Below, piece after piece: positions 43,753-53,785 of a stretch of 64,000 bases of DNA. Source of the stretch: Pantoea sp. RIT-PI-b (GTDB lineage: Bacteria; Pseudomonadota; Gammaproteobacteria; Enterobacterales; Enterobacteriaceae); contig NZ_LGIS01000012.1 of NCBI RefSeq assembly GCF_001187905.1, positions 682,001 through 746,000 of the forward strand, written 5' to 3'. Within the stretch, counting starts at the first letter, position 1, and every line of letters starts with the position of its first letter. Position numbers and translations under genes: made by a program. The notes under the pieces were generated by a model. The model made no database searches, was not told where the DNA came from, and saw nothing but the letters and a program-made list of their open reading frames with translations.

Positions 43753-44955
43753 CTAGCTGCTGAAAATCGCCGGAGCCACCGGGCGCGGCTGGAACTGCCA
43801 CCACAGAGCGAAAAGCGTGACCATGCCCACGCTGCTGAGCAGCATCCACGGCAGTTCGGGTAGCGCCCATTGCTGGCCCATATCGAACATCCAGCCGCCG
43901 CCGGAATAGCCGATTAAGCCGCCAATGGCGAGGCCGAGACGACTAAAGCCCATATAGCTGCCACGCGCGCGCGAACTGGCCAGCGACGCGCTGAGCGTTT
44001 CACGCGCCGGTTCGGCAATAATCGAACCGAGGTAAAATATCGCGATCAGCATAAACAGCGACGGCAGCGAATCGGTCATGCCAACCGGTAGCAGACTGAA
44101 GGTCATCAGGAACAACCCTGCCATCAGGCGCGTTTCCAGGCGGAAGCGTTTTTCGCTCCAGCGCGCCAGCGGATAGAGCAGACTTAGCGACAGCAGCGCT
44201 TCAATGGCGTACATCCACTTCACGGCAGCCGGTGCCCCAGCCACCTGATTCACCATCACCGGCAGCATCAACATCACCTGTACGGCGAGAATGTAGTAGC
44301 CGGTCAACGTCAGCACATACAGGCGGAAGCGCTTGTCCTGCCAGACGCGCTGCATGCCCGCACGCATCGCGATGCGTTCGGTCGAGATGCGCCATGCCGG
44401 TAGCCAAATCGCGTTAAACAGTGCTGCACTAACAAACACCGCTGCGCCAACCCAGCACACCAGACGAAAATCCCACGCCAGCAACCAACTACCTATTAGC
44501 GCACCCAGTACCGCGCCGGCGCTGTCCTGCATCATCAACAGCGAGAAGAAGCGACCGCGTTCACGCGCGCGCACCAGTTTCATCACCAGCGCACTGCGTG
44601 GTGGATCAAACAGCGTGCCGCCCAGACCAGAGAGCAAACAGGCGAGCCATAACAGCCAGGGCTCATGCGCCAGCGCCATGCAGGCAAAACCCGCCGCACG
44701 CATCAGCATGCCGGTCACAATCAGCGGACGCGCACCGAAGCGATCGGCGATAGCACCGCCGAAAATGCCAAATCCCTGCTGAACGAATTGACGCAAGCCG
44801 AGCGCGATGCCAACCATCAGCGCGGCCCAACCCAGCTGTTCAACAAAATGGATGGAGATGAGGGGAAATACCACGAAAAATCCCAACACCACCAGCATGT
44901 TATCGACTAAAAGAAAAGTTTTACCGAGGCGTCGTGCCCGCGCAACCCGAGACAT
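43753..44955 (-). CDS. mdtH: Multidrug efflux MFS transporter MdtH
   Basis: A 400-residue DHA1-type MFS protein with about 12 membrane segments, matching E. coli MdtH (402 aa): [21 protein letters not shown], the motif-A region [15 protein letters not shown] and [15 protein letters not shown]. In E. coli overexpression raises quinolone resistance. The start at 44955 is set by alignment; 18 upstream codons are not conserved. Divergent from rimJ. Confidence 0.94.
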   Translation of the reverse strand: MSRVARARRLGKTFLLVDNMLVVLGFFVVFPLISIHFVEQLGWAALMVGIALGLRQFVQQGFGIFGGAIADRFGARPLIVTGMLMRAAGFACMALAHEPWLLWLACLLSGLGGTLFDPPRSALVMKLVRARERGRFFSLLMMQDSAGAVLGALIGSWLLAWDFRLVCWVGAAVFVSAALFNAIWLPAWRISTERIAMRAGMQRVWQDKRFRLYVLTLTGYYILAVQVMLMLPVMVNQVAGAPAAVKWMYAIEALLSLSLLYPLARWSEKRFRLETRLMAGLFLMTFSLLPVGMTDSLPSLFMLIAIFYLGSIIAEPARETLSASLASSRARGSYMGFSRLGLAIGGLIGYSGGGWMFDMGQQWALPELPWMLLSSVGMVTLFALWWQFQPRPVAPAIFSS

Positions 44956-45197
44956 GCTAATTCCTGAGCAAGTGAGAGGAGATAAGAGACCAGTTGGTCT
45001 ATTTTCCACCTGCAGCAGGGCGAAAAACAGCTTTCTCAGGATGATATTTTTTCATCGAATCCGCAGAAATATTAATCCTAATTCAGGATCAATCACCTGG
45101 AACGCGTTGCAGGGTTTTACCGCAAGCAGGGTGACGGTTATAGTGAGAAGTATCGCCGCTGGCGTACATCTTTCTTAAGTTATGGATTTCAGGAGTC

Positions 45198-45794
45198 ATG
45201 ATGTTTGGCTATCGTTCTGCTGGCCCACGCGTGCGCCTCACTACCGATCGCTTAGTGGTCCGTTTAGTACATGAACGCGATGCCTGGCGGTTGGCCGATT
45301 ATTATGCGGAGAATCGTGCATTTCTTAAGCCCTGGGAGCCGGTTCGCGACGAAAGCCATTGTTATCCTTCGGGCTGGCAAGCGCGCCTCGGACTGATCGC
45401 CGACATGCACAAACAGGGCTCTGCCTACTATTTTGTGCTGATGGACCCGGAAGAGCATGAAGTGCGTGGCGTTGCTAACTACAGCAACGTGCTGCGCGGA
45501 TCGTTCCACGCTTGCTACCTCGGCTATTCGCTCGGGGAGAAGTGGCAAGGTCAGGGGCTGATGTTTGAAGCGCTCAGCACCACGATTCGTTATATGCAAC
45601 GGCAGCAGCGCATTCACCGCATTATGGCCAATTACATGCCGCACAATCAGCGCAGTGGCGACTTGCTGGCGCGCCTCGGATTTGAAAAAGAGGGCTACGC
45701 CAAAGATTACTTATTGATTGATGGGCGCTGGCAGGATCACGTGCTGACTGCGCTCACTTACCGGGAGTGGACCCCGGATCGCCGTGGACAATAA
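45198..45794 (+). CDS. rimJ: Ribosomal protein S5 alanine N-acetyltransferase
   Basis: A 198-residue GNAT acetyltransferase matching E. coli Rim[40 protein letters not shown] (acetyl-CoA site) and [34 protein letters not shown]. Acetylates the N-terminal Ala of S5 and helps 30S assembly. Followed 14 bp later by yceH, with mviM next; the E. coli rimJ-yceH-mviM-murJ order is kept. Confidence 0.96.
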   Translation: MMFGYRSAGPRVRLTTDRLVVRLVHERDAWRLADYYAENRAFLKPWEPVRDESHCYPSGWQARLGLIADMHKQGSAYYFVLMDPEEHEVRGVANYSNVLRGSFHACYLGYSLGEKWQGQGLMFEALSTTIRYMQRQQRIHRIMANYMPHNQRSGDLLARLGFEKEGYAKDYLLIDGRWQDHVLTALTYREWTPDRRGQ

Positions 45795-45808
45795 AAAAGG
45801 ATATCCCA

Positions 45809-46450
45809 ATGAAAATGGCCCTATCCGCGCAGGCGTTGCGCGTGATTGGTTGCCTGCTGGAGAAGCAGGTCACCACACCGGATCAATATCCGCTCTCACT
45901 CAATGGCGTAGTGACCGCCTGTAATCAAAAATCCAACCGTGAACCGGTGCTGAATCTCAGCGAAATGGAGGTGCAAGCGCAGCTCGATGAGCTGGTGAAA
46001 AAGCATCTGGTGACGGCCAATAACGGTTTTGGCCAGCGCGTTAGTAAATATGAGCAACGTTTCTGTAACTCGGCTTTCGGCAATCTGCAATTGAGTAGCG
46101 CCGAAGTGGCGGTGTTGACGCTGTTATTCCTGCGCGGTGCGCAGACGCCCGGCGAGCTGCGTACGCGCAGCGGCCGCCTGCATGAATTCAGCGATATGAA
46201 TGAAGTGGAGCAGACACTCAACGGATTATCCACGCGCGATGATGGTCCGATGGTGGTGCGGCTGGCGCGTGAGCCGGGCAAACGTGAGAGCCGCTATATG
46301 CACTTGTTCGGTGGCGAGGTGGTGGAAGAGGCGTCCAACGGCGAAACCGCAGCGGATAATGACACGCTTGCGGCGCGCGTGGCGCAGCTGGAAGAAACGG
46401 TTGCACAGTTGCAGTCGCAGTTGGAACAGCTGCTGGCAAAGGAGAACTGA
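45809..46450 (+). CDS. yceH: YceH-family (DUF480) protein
   Basis: A 213-residue protein with two winged-helix-like halves, matching E. coli Yce[73 protein letters not shown], and a C-terminal coiled coil ([21 protein letters not shown]). Function unknown. The start at 45809 is set by alignment. Confidence 0.94.
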   Translation: MKMALSAQALRVIGCLLEKQVTTPDQYPLSLNGVVTACNQKSNREPVLNLSEMEVQAQLDELVKKHLVTANNGFGQRVSKYEQRFCNSAFGNLQLSSAEVAVLTLLFLRGAQTPGELRTRSGRLHEFSDMNEVEQTLNGLSTRDDGPMVVRLAREPGKRESRYMHLFGGEVVEEASNGETAADNDTLAARVAQLEETVAQLQSQLEQLLAKEN

Positions 46451-46451
46451 G

Positions 46452-47372
46452 ATGACGCTACGTATTGGCATTGTGGGTTTAGGCGGTATCGCGCAAAAAG
46501 CGTGGCTGCCGGTGCTATCTCAGGCCAGCAGCTGGCAGCTGGCGGGGGCATTTTCTCCCAACCAGGCAAAGGCACAACCGATTTGCGACAGCTATCGCAT
46601 GCCGTACTTTGGCCAGCTGGATGCCCTGGCGGCGGCCAGCGATGCGGTGTTCGTGCACAGTAGCACCGCCAGCCATTACGAAGTCGTCAAGGCGCTATTG
46701 CTGGCGGGCAAGGATGTGTGCGTCGATAAGCCATTAGCCGAAACCCTGCAGCAGGCCGAGGCGCTGGTGGCGCTGGCTGACAAGCATAAGCGTAAGCTGA
46801 TGGTGGCGTTCAATCGCCGTTTTGCGCCGCGTTATCAGCAGCTGAAAAATGAAATGCCGCGTGCCGCATCCTTGCGCATTGAGAAGCACCGTGCAGATAG
46901 CGTCGGCCCGCACGATCTGCGTTTTACCTTACTGGACGATTATCTGCACGTGGTTGATACCGCGCTGTGGCTGGCTGGCGGTAGTCTAAAGCGCGTGTTG
47001 GGACACATCGAAACCAATGATGATGGCGCGATGCTTTTCGCCGAGCACCACTTCTCCGCCGGATCGCTACAAATCACCACTAGCATGCACCGTCGTGCGG
47101 GTACGCAGCGCGAGGTGGTGAGCGCCATCTGTGACGGCGATTACATTGAAATTAATGAGATGCGCGACTGGCAGCAGGAGAACCGCAGCGGAATCGTGCG
47201 TGATGTGCCGCCCGCGTGGCAAAGTCATCTTACCCAGCGCGGTTTCAGCGGCGCAGCGCAGCATTTCATCCAGTGTGTAGAAAATCAGACGATGCCTGAA
47301 ACCAGTGGCGAGCAAGCACTGGCGGCGCAGCGTCTGGTGGAAAAACTGTGGCGCGATGCCGAACAGGAATAA
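46452..47372 (+). CDS. mviM: Gfo/Idh/MocA-family oxidoreductase MviM
   Basis: A 306-residue NAD(P)-dependent dehydrogenase-like protein matching E. coli MviM: Rossmann start LRIGIVGLGGIAQKAWLPVL, catalytic-type DKPLAE (EKP position), and HVVDTALWLAGG. Its substrate is unknown. It starts 1 bp after yceH ends; an in-frame extension upstream lies in yceH. Confidence 0.93.
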   Translation: MTLRIGIVGLGGIAQKAWLPVLSQASSWQLAGAFSPNQAKAQPICDSYRMPYFGQLDALAAASDAVFVHSSTASHYEVVKALLLAGKDVCVDKPLAETLQQAEALVALADKHKRKLMVAFNRRFAPRYQQLKNEMPRAASLRIEKHRADSVGPHDLRFTLLDDYLHVVDTALWLAGGSLKRVLGHIETNDDGAMLFAEHHFSAGSLQITTSMHRRAGTQREVVSAICDGDYIEINEMRDWQQENRSGIVRDVPPAWQSHLTQRGFSGAAQHFIQCVENQTMPETSGEQALAAQRLVEKLWRDAEQE

Positions 47373-47493
47373 CCCCTTGTAACACTCAATGCTGGTCATT
47401 TCCCGCCGTGTCAGTAGACTATCGCCGGACATCAAGGGATGTCCGCGCTAAGTCGCTCATTTCTCCGACACTTTTCAGGATGCGCCACTCAAT

Positions 47494-49032
47494 ATGAATT
47501 TGTTGAAATCGCTGGCTGCGGTCAGTTCGATGACCCTGTTTTCCCGCGTGCTGGGCTTTGCCCGCGATGCCATTGTGGCGCGTGTGTTTGGTGCTGGCAT
47601 GGCAACCGATGCCTTTTTTGTTGCCTTCAAACTGCCCAACCTGCTGCGTCGTATTTTCGCTGAGGGCGCGTTCTCTCAGGCCTTTGTGCCGATTCTCGCG
47701 GAATATAAAAGTAAGCAGGGCGAAGATGCCACCCGTGTATTTGTCGCCTACGTCTCCGGTTTATTAACGCTGGTACTGGCGGTGGTGACCGTATTGGGGA
47801 TGATTGCGGCGCCCTGGGTGATTGTGGTGACCGCGCCAGGCTTCGCCGATACGCCCGATAAATTCGCCTTAACCAGCGCACTGCTGCGCGTCACCTTTCC
47901 CTATATTCTGCTGATCTCGCTGGCCTCGCTGGCGGGGGCCATTCTTAATACCTGGAACCGTTTTTCGGTGCCGGCGTTTGCGCCAACGCTGCTAAACATC
48001 AGCATGATTGGGTTTGCGGTGTTTGCCGCGCCACATTTCCATCCGCCGGTGATGGCGCTGGCCTGGGCGGTGGTGATGGGCGGCGTGCTGCAGCTGTTCT
48101 ATCAACTGCCGCACCTGAAGAAGATTGGCATGCTGGTCTTGCCGCGCCTGAATTTGCGCGATGCGGGCGTGTGGCGCGTGATGCGTCAAATGGGGCCGGC
48201 GATTCTCGGCGTCTCGGTCAGCCAGATTTCACTGATCATCAACACCATCTTCGCCTCGTTTCTGGTGTCCGGTTCGGTTTCGTGGATGTACTACGCCGAT
48301 CGTTTGATGGAGTTTCCTTCTGGCGTGCTCGGTGTGGCGCTGGGGACCATTTTGCTGCCATCGCTGGCGAAAAGCTTTGCCAGCGGTAACCAGGATGAGT
48401 ATTCACGCTTGATGGATTGGGGCCTGCGCCTCTGTTTCCTGCTGGCGTTGCCGAGCGCGGTGGCGTTGGGCATTTTGTCCGGCCCGCTGACGGTAGCGCT
48501 GTTCCAGTACGGTAAATTTACCGCCTTTGATGCGTTAATGACGCAGCGCGCGCTGATTGCCTATTCGGTAGGTTTGATGGGGCTGATCGTGGTGAAAGTG
48601 CTGGCACCGGGCTTTTATTCACGTCAGGACATCAAAACGCCGGTGAAAATTGCCATCGTGACGCTGATTGTCACGCAGTTGATGAACCTGGTGTTTATTG
48701 GTCCGTTGAAGCATGCCGGCTTGTCACTGTCGATCGGTTTGGCAGCTTGCCTGAATGCCGCGCTGCTCTACTGGCAGTTACGTAAACAGGATATCTTTCA
48801 GCCGCAGCCAGGCTGGTTCAGTTTCCTGTCGCGCTTGCTAATTGCGGTGGTGGTGATGGCTGCGGCGCTGCTGGGTATTTTGCAGGTGATGCCGGCCTGG
48901 GAAGAGGGGCAGATGTGGTGGCGCCTGATTCGTCTGGCGGCAGTCTGCGCCATCGGCGGCGGGGCTTATTTTGTGATGCTCGGCCTGCTTGGCTTCCGTC
49001 CCCGCGATTTTGCGCGCCGTACGCTGGCGTAA
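47494..49032 (+). CDS. murJ: Lipid II flippase MurJ
   Basis: A 512-residue inner-membrane protein with 14 hydrophobic segments of the MOP superfamily, matching E. coli MurJ (MviN): [53 protein letters not shown] (with functionally important Arg residues), [20 protein letters not shown]. It flips the peptidoglycan precursor lipid II. Essential in E. coli. Followed by a structured repeat. Confidence 0.97.
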   Translation: MNLLKSLAAVSSMTLFSRVLGFARDAIVARVFGAGMATDAFFVAFKLPNLLRRIFAEGAFSQAFVPILAEYKSKQGEDATRVFVAYVSGLLTLVLAVVTVLGMIAAPWVIVVTAPGFADTPDKFALTSALLRVTFPYILLISLASLAGAILNTWNRFSVPAFAPTLLNISMIGFAVFAAPHFHPPVMALAWAVVMGGVLQLFYQLPHLKKIGMLVLPRLNLRDAGVWRVMRQMGPAILGVSVSQISLIINTIFASFLVSGSVSWMYYADRLMEFPSGVLGVALGTILLPSLAKSFASGNQDEYSRLMDWGLRLCFLLALPSAVALGILSGPLTVALFQYGKFTAFDALMTQRALIAYSVGLMGLIVVKVLAPGFYSRQDIKTPVKIAIVTLIVTQLMNLVFIGPLKHAGLSLSIGLAACLNAALLYWQLRKQDIFQPQPGWFSFLSRLLIAVVVMAAALLGILQVMPAWEEGQMWWRLIRLAAVCAIGGGAYFVMLGLLGFRPRDFARRTLA

Positions 49033-49048
49033 TAATTATGCACTCACG

Positions 49049-49244
49049 CAGACGGGATTTTATTTTGGCCCGGCGGTCCTCGCGCCGCTGCGCGGTACCT
49101 TCACGTCGTACGTCAGCCTGACGGACCGGCTCAGACGGGACCTCCTTGTCCCGGCTGAGCCTTTTGCCCGCGTCCTGCGGGCAAATGCTGGCTTCCTTTC
49201 TCCTTCAGCGCTGTGGATGCCTGCCCAAAATAATCGCCCGACTG
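49049..49244. repeat. Nested inverted-repeat element between murJ and flgN
   Basis: Outer arms: CAGACGGGATTTTATTTTGG (49049-49068, continuing to 49070) and its imperfect complement (49223-49244, CCCAAAATAATCGCCCGACTG). Inside lie CGCGC/GCGCG (49081-49094), CGTCAG-C-CTGACG (49111-49123), a 14-bp stem with one mismatch (49128-49141 with 49148-49161) and a perfect 9-bp stem TTTGCCCGC/GCGGGCAAA (49163-49185). The ~196-bp unit looks like a MITE or compound palindromic repeat; no coding frame is convincing. Confidence 0.65.
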
Positions 49245-49284
49245 CTATTTATCTCTCATGCGTTCTGTCTAAAAGCAAAACAAA

Positions 49285-49314
49285 AAGGCCGCCATCCCGC
49301 AAGATGGCAGCCTT
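49285..49314 (-). terminator. Terminator of flgMN
   Basis: AAGGC-C-GCCATC pairs with GATGGC-A-GCCTT (one internal mismatch) around CCGCAA; the minus strand continues into T-rich sequence (GGCCTTTTTGTTTTGC). It lies 37 bp after the flgN stop. Confidence 0.8.
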
Positions 49315-49350
49315 AATCAAACCCGCAATATTACGCCACGAACAGCGTTT

Positions 49351-49782
49351 TTACCCTTTACGACTTAAGGTCGCCTGACCTTTACCTAAACCATCCGGGC
49401 CGTAAAATGCCTGAGTTTGATGGGGTCGCAACACCGCCAGGGCTTCATTGGTGAAGCCAATCTGATGCTGCAGCAGAATCCCGTTATGCGTGTTGGTATC
49501 ACGCAGGCGGCGCGTATGCTGCTGAATGCGTGTCCAGCGGATCTCGCGTTCACTGTGATCACCATAGGGCGCCTGCGTACCAAGGGTTTTCTCGGTATTA
49601 CGGCGCATTTCGTCCAGATAATTCAACGTCGTCAGCAGCGCGCTTTTATCTTCGGAAATACGCTGCAGCATGTTGCCATTAACCTGGCCGGCAGAAAGTT
49701 GCTGCTGCTCCTCATCCATTATCACGGTAAGGGAAGCCAGCACGTCCTGCATTTTATCTAAGGTGATCAGCAGATTGTCCAT
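49351..49782 (-). CDS. flgN: Flagellar chaperone FlgN
   Basis: A 143-residue helical protein: LLITLDKMQDVLASLTVIMDEEQQQLSAGQVNGNMLQRISEDKSALL, the usual FlgN pattern, with a C-terminal part where the FlgK/FlgL-binding helix lies in relatives. It escorts the hook-filament junction proteins to the export gate. It lies 5 bp after flgM in a minus-strand pair. Confidence 0.93.
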   Translation of the reverse strand: MDNLLITLDKMQDVLASLTVIMDEEQQQLSAGQVNGNMLQRISEDKSALLTTLNYLDEMRRNTEKTLGTQAPYGDHSEREIRWTRIQQHTRRLRDTNTHNGILLQHQIGFTNEALAVLRPHQTQAFYGPDGLGKGQATLSRKG

Positions 49783-49787
49783 TGGGA

Positions 49788-50093
49788 TTAGTTACCCTCT
49801 AAATACGCCTTGGTATCGGCGATCAGCGCATCGGCGATCTTACCGGTATCCATTTTCAGTTCGCCATTACGAATGGCCGTTTTCAGCTGCTCAACGCGCG
49901 CTGTATTAATATCTTTGCTGCCAGGCTGCATCAGCTGCGCCTGCGCAGTGCTCAACTTCACTTCCGCACCGCTTTCGCTGGTAGTGCTGGCTGCTGGCGT
50001 GGCGCTCTGGCGCACTTTGCCGCTGTTATCGTTGTTGTCGCGTGTTTGAACAGTGCTAACCGGGTTAGTAGGCTGCGTTCTGTCGATGCTCAT
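49788..50093 (-). CDS. flgM: Anti-sigma-28 factor FlgM
   Basis: A 101-residue protein with a polar, disordered N-terminal half ([20 protein letters not shown]) and the helical sigma-binding C-terminal half ([47 protein letters not shown]), typical of FlgM. It holds FliA inactive until exported through the finished hook. It has its own sigma-28 promoter at 50167-50193, besides possible readthrough from flgA. Confidence 0.95.
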   Translation of the reverse strand: MSIDRTQPTNPVSTVQTRDNNDNSGKVRQSATPAASTTSESGAEVKLSTAQAQLMQPGSKDINTARVEQLKTAIRNGELKMDTGKIADALIADTKAYLEGN

Positions 50094-50166
50094 GGTAAGG
50101 CTCCTGTAAGGTCAGTTGGGGGTCAGCCAACTGAGTCAGCATAGGGTAATGTCTTTGTTGATATCT

Positions 50167-50193
50167 CTATCGGCAGAACAACAGGGTTCTTTA
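50167..50193 (-). promoter_or_regulatory. Sigma-28 (FliA) promoter of flgMN
   Basis: On the minus strand TAAAGAAC - 11 bp - GCCGATAG, against the consensus TAAAGTTT-N11-GCCGATAA. It lies just past the end of flgA and 74 bp upstream of flgM, giving class 3 expression of flgMN as in Salmonella. Confidence 0.8.
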
Positions 50194-50198
50194 ACGCT

Positions 50199-50858
50199 TT
50201 ATAGCGATATCAGAATATTCCCATCCGCGTCGACGCGACCACTGACAACCTGACCATTTCCCATCCTCACGCGCACCATTTGGGCCGCGCTGGCGTTGTT
50301 CAGCGCACGTCCTTCGCTGCTGGCATTAAACCCGTTTCCGCTCGCCACCACCATCACATTTTGACCGGCTTTCACCCGCCACGGCTGACGCACCATGGTC
50401 GCGGTCACGGGTTGTCCTGGCGGGATATCGCGCAGCGCTACCGCATCAATGACGCCGCTGCTATCCATCAATGCGCGTGCCGGCAATTCATCCAGGCGGC
50501 CGGTTTCCAGACGCACGTCCGCCGGGCTGAGATTGCTGCCGCGCGCTACCTGACGGCTCGCCACCAGATATTGGCCGGTGACCTGCACCTGCACCTGCAA
50601 GAAACGCCGATTTTGATCGCAGTTGGCGGCGATGCTGATGTTGCCCCACTGGCGGCTGTTGCCCGGCAGCTGCAACTCCGGGGTTTCACAGCTTGGCCAT
50701 TGCGCCTGCGGTGTACGCACCACCACCGTCATACCGGCGGCATGTTGCGGGTCGCGCGCTTTAAAAAATTGCGTCAACTGTGCGGTGAGATCCGCAGCAT
50801 GACTGGGTAGCGCCAGTGCCAGCCAAAGTGTGGTTAGCAAGGTGGAATATCTGCGCAT
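50199..50858 (-). CDS. flgA: Flagellar P-ring assembly chaperone FlgA
   Basis: A 219-residue secreted protein: signal peptide ending at PSHA, then a SAF-like domain with NSRQWGNISIAANCDQNRRFLQVQVQVTGQYLVASRQVARGSNLSPADV and a C-terminal ASSEGRALNNASAAQMVRVRMGNGQVVSGRVD, the FlgA hallmark. It assists FlgI assembly in the periplasm. Divergent from flgB across a FlhDC box. Confidence 0.95.
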   Translation of the reverse strand: MRRYSTLLTTLWLALALPSHAADLTAQLTQFFKARDPQHAAGMTVVVRTPQAQWPSCETPELQLPGNSRQWGNISIAANCDQNRRFLQVQVQVTGQYLVASRQVARGSNLSPADVRLETGRLDELPARALMDSSGVIDAVALRDIPPGQPVTATMVRQPWRVKAGQNVMVVASGNGFNASSEGRALNNASAAQMVRVRMGNGQVVSGRVDADGNILISL

Positions 50859-50911
50859 AACGCCTCCTGACGAGAAGATGGCACTGAGTCTACGCCTTGC
50901 GCAAAAAAATC

Positions 50912-50950
50912 AATGTCAAAAATAGCCGTCATTTTTGCTGCTATTCAGAC
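50912..50950. promoter_or_regulatory. FlhDC-binding box between flgA and flgB
   Basis: AATGTC-AA-AAATAGC (50913-50926) and GCTATTCAGAC (50940-50950) form the inverted AATAGC (50921-50926)/GCTATT (50940-50945) arrangement of FlhD4C2 sites. It is in the 153-bp divergent flgA-flgB region, so both class 2 promoters can be activated from it. Confidence 0.7.
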
Positions 50951-51011
50951 GATCACCCTTGCTTTTGTCCACTTAAGCTGTCAGCTCGAAATTCTCATTC
51001 GCGGAGGAAGC

Positions 51012-51425
51012 ATGCTCGACAAACTCGATGCCGCGCTGCGATTTGGTACTGAAGCGTTAAACCTACGTGCTCAGCGTCAGGAAATTCTGGCGTCAAACAT
51101 TGCCAACGCCGATACCCCGGGTTACCAGGCCCGGGATATCGACTTTGCCAGCCAACTGAGCAAGGTGATGCAAAACGGTCGCGCCGAAGGCAGCAGCCTG
51201 GCGCTGAATGTGACGTCCTCACGCCACATTGAAGCGCAAACCAACTCTCAGCCGTCACTGGATCTGATGTACCGCATTCCCGATCAACCCGCCGCGGATG
51301 GCAACACCGTGGATATGGATCGCGAGCGTACGCAGTTTGCTGATAACAGCCTGAAATACCAAACCGATCTCACCCTCATCAGTAGCCAGATCAAAGGCAT
51401 GATGAGCGTACTGCAGGGGCAATAA
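51012..51425 (+). CDS. flgB: Flagellar basal-body rod protein FlgB
   Basis: A 137-residue proximal rod protein: [45 protein letters not shown] is the conserved N-terminal rod/hook signature (NIANADTPG). Start at 51012 follows GCGGAGG; in-frame codons upstream are in the promoter region. First gene of flgBCDEFGHIJ. Confidence 0.96.
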   Translation: MLDKLDAALRFGTEALNLRAQRQEILASNIANADTPGYQARDIDFASQLSKVMQNGRAEGSSLALNVTSSRHIEAQTNSQPSLDLMYRIPDQPAADGNTVDMDRERTQFADNSLKYQTDLTLISSQIKGMMSVLQGQ

Positions 51426-51427
51426 GC

Positions 51428-51832
51428 ATGGCATTGCTGAATATCTTTGATATCGCCGGTTCTGCGATGACAGCGCAATCTCAGCGCCTCAACGTCAGCG
51501 CCAGTAACCTGGCGAACGCCGACAGCGTAACCGGGCCCGATGGCCAGCCGTACGTGGCAAAGCAGGTGATTTTCCAGACCGATGCGGCGCAGGGCGCAGC
51601 TACCGGCGGCGTGAAAGTCGCCGGCGTGGTTGACGATCCGACACCGGCAAAACTGGTGTATGACCCAGGCAATCCGATGGCGGATCAGAAAGGCTACGTC
51701 AAGATGCCGAACGTTGACGTCGTGTCTGAGACCGTTAACACCATGTCAGCGTCGCGCAGCTATCAAGCCAACGTGGAAGTGCTGAACACGGTGAAGTCAA
51801 TGATGATGAAAACCCTCACCATGGGTCAATAA
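51428..51832 (+). CDS. flgC: Flagellar basal-body rod protein FlgC
   Basis: A 134-residue rod protein: [42 protein letters not shown] and the C-terminal [36 protein letters not shown]. It starts 2 bp after flgB; the C-terminal helix pairs with the N-terminal one in the assembled rod. Confidence 0.97.
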   Translation: MALLNIFDIAGSAMTAQSQRLNVSASNLANADSVTGPDGQPYVAKQVIFQTDAAQGAATGGVKVAGVVDDPTPAKLVYDPGNPMADQKGYVKMPNVDVVSETVNTMSASRSYQANVEVLNTVKSMMMKTLTMGQ

Positions 51833-51841
51833 CGGAGAGAC

Positions 51842-52519
51842 ATGATGGGCATTGCAGTAGGTGTTAACGAGTCACTGGACCCCACGGTACTGAGCTCCTC
51901 CAGCAGTTCGAGCACGGGTAACAGCGCGCAAGATTTGCAGAATCAGTTTCTGACCATGCTGGTGACGCAGCTGAAAAACCAGGATCCCACCAATCCGATG
52001 GATAACAGCCAGCTGACAACACAGCTGGCACAGATCAATACCCTGAGTGGCATTGAAAAGCTGAATACCACGCTGGGTTCAATTTCCGGACAGATTAGCT
52101 CAAGCCAATCGTTGCAGAGTGCGACCCTGATTGGCCATGGCGTAATGGTCAAAGGAAGCCAGGTTCTGGTGGGCAGCGGCACTACCACGCCATTTGGTGT
52201 GGAGCTTGGCAGCGCATCCACCGCCACAACCGCCACCATTAAAGATGCCAGCGGCACCACGGTTCGTACCATCGATTTGGGCGCATTGACCGCGGGCGTG
52301 CATACCTTCTCTTGGGACGGCACCCTGACCGACGGCAGCACCGCGCCGGATGGCAAATATACCGTTTCACTGGCCGCCAGCAATGGCAGCACCCAACTGG
52401 TGGCACAACCGCTGAACTATGCCTACGTCAATGGCGTGAGCACCGTGGATGACACCGCAAAACTGGATCTCGGCACTATGGGCTCCGCAACCCTCGATGA
52501 AATTCGTCAGATTCTCTGA
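51842..52519 (+). CDS. flgD: Flagellar hook cap/assembly protein FlgD
   Basis: A 225-residue protein: Ser-rich start, then the conserved LQNQFLTMLVTQLKNQDPTNPMDNSQLTTQLAQINTLSGIEKLN, and a C-terminal Tudor/FnIII-like part (FSWDGTLTDGSTAPDGKYTVSL). FlgD caps the growing hook and is lost when the hook is complete. ATGATG gives two starts; GGAGAG precedes. Confidence 0.95.
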   Translation: MMGIAVGVNESLDPTVLSSSSSSSTGNSAQDLQNQFLTMLVTQLKNQDPTNPMDNSQLTTQLAQINTLSGIEKLNTTLGSISGQISSSQSLQSATLIGHGVMVKGSQVLVGSGTTTPFGVELGSASTATTATIKDASGTTVRTIDLGALTAGVHTFSWDGTLTDGSTAPDGKYTVSLAASNGSTQLVAQPLNYAYVNGVSTVDDTAKLDLGTMGSATLDEIRQIL

Positions 52520-52544
52520 TTAACCTTTTAGCAGGAGAAATACT

Positions 52545-53765
52545 ATGTCTTTTTCACAAGCGGTGAGTGGTCTGAGTGCTGCTTCCAGTAACCTCGACGT
52601 CATCGGTAACAACATCGCCAACTCCGCCACAGCCGGTTTCAAATCCAGCACCATCTCGTTTGCCGATATGTTTGCCGGTTCAAACGTCGGCATGGGTACT
52701 AAAGTTGCCGCGGTAATCCAGAACTTTAACGACGGTACCACCACCACCACCAGTCGTGGTCTGGACGTGGCACTGAGCGGTAACGGCTTCTTCCGTATGA
52801 CCGATACCAGCGGCGCGGTTTACTACTCGCGTAACGGCCAGTTCACGCTGGATGAAAACCGTAATCTGGTGAATACCCAAGGCTTATCCGTCACCGGTTA
52901 TCCGGCAACCGGCACGCCGCCAACCATTCAGACCGGTGCTAACCCGGTGGCGCTGAGCGTACCGACTACCCAGATGTCAGCCCGTGCCACTGGCACCGCG
53001 ACGCAGGTGGCTAACCTGAACTCCACCAGCACCGCGCTGGATGACACTAAATTCGATGCCTCTAACGTGGATACCTATAACGCTAAAAGCACCGTGACCG
53101 TGTATGACTCGCAGGGTAACGACCACGCGCTGGATTTGTATTACGTCAAAACCGCGGATAATACCTGGTCGGTGCATGCTATTGACTCCACCACCGGTAA
53201 AAGTGCGGGTGATTTTGCAGCGGGCTTCGACGCCAGCGGCAATATGACCAGCCTGGGCGGCACGGCTGGCGCAACCAGCGTAAATCTGACCATTGATGGT
53301 AGCAACGGCGCAGCTGCGGGGCAGGTTATCTCCCTGAGTATGGCCGGCAGCCTGCAGCAGAACACCGGCACCACCACCTTTGGTAACCCAACGCAAGATG
53401 GTTACGCACCGGGCGATCTCACCAGCTACGCCATCAATGATGACGGCACCATCACTGGTACCTATTCCAACCAGAAAACCCAACTGCTGGGTCAGGTTGT
53501 GCTGGCTAGCTTCTCCAACCCGGAAGGCCTGAAGTCAGAAGGCGACAACGTCTGGTCCGCTACCAGCTCTTCAGGTCAGGCTGCTATCGGTTTAGCCAAC
53601 ACCGGCACCTACGGTTCCCTGACGGCAGGCGCGCTGGAAGCATCCAACGTCGATATGAGCCAGGAACTGGTCAACATGATCGTGGCCCAGCGCAACTATC
53701 AGGCTAACGCCCAGACCATCAAAACTCAGGACCAGATTCTTAACACCCTGGTTAACTTACGTTAA
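52545..53765 (+). CDS. flgE: Flagellar hook protein FlgE
   Basis: A 406-residue hook subunit: N-terminal FSQAVSGLSAASSNLDVIGNNIANSATAGFKSS, GNGFFRMTDTSGAVYYSRNGQFTLDENRN, a variable Ala/Thr-rich middle, and the C-terminal EASNVDMSQELVNMIVAQRNYQANAQTIKTQDQ. Good AGGAG upstream. Class 2 operon gene. Confidence 0.97.
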   Translation: MSFSQAVSGLSAASSNLDVIGNNIANSATAGFKSSTISFADMFAGSNVGMGTKVAAVIQNFNDGTTTTTSRGLDVALSGNGFFRMTDTSGAVYYSRNGQFTLDENRNLVNTQGLSVTGYPATGTPPTIQTGANPVALSVPTTQMSARATGTATQVANLNSTSTALDDTKFDASNVDTYNAKSTVTVYDSQGNDHALDLYYVKTADNTWSVHAIDSTTGKSAGDFAAGFDASGNMTSLGGTAGATSVNLTIDGSNGAAAGQVISLSMAGSLQQNTGTTTFGNPTQDGYAPGDLTSYAINDDGTITGTYSNQKTQLLGQVVLASFSNPEGLKSEGDNVWSATSSSGQAAIGLANTGTYGSLTAGALEASNVDMSQELVNMIVAQRNYQANAQTIKTQDQILNTLVNLR

Positions 53766-53785
53766 TTCGCTAACGGGATTGCTTT

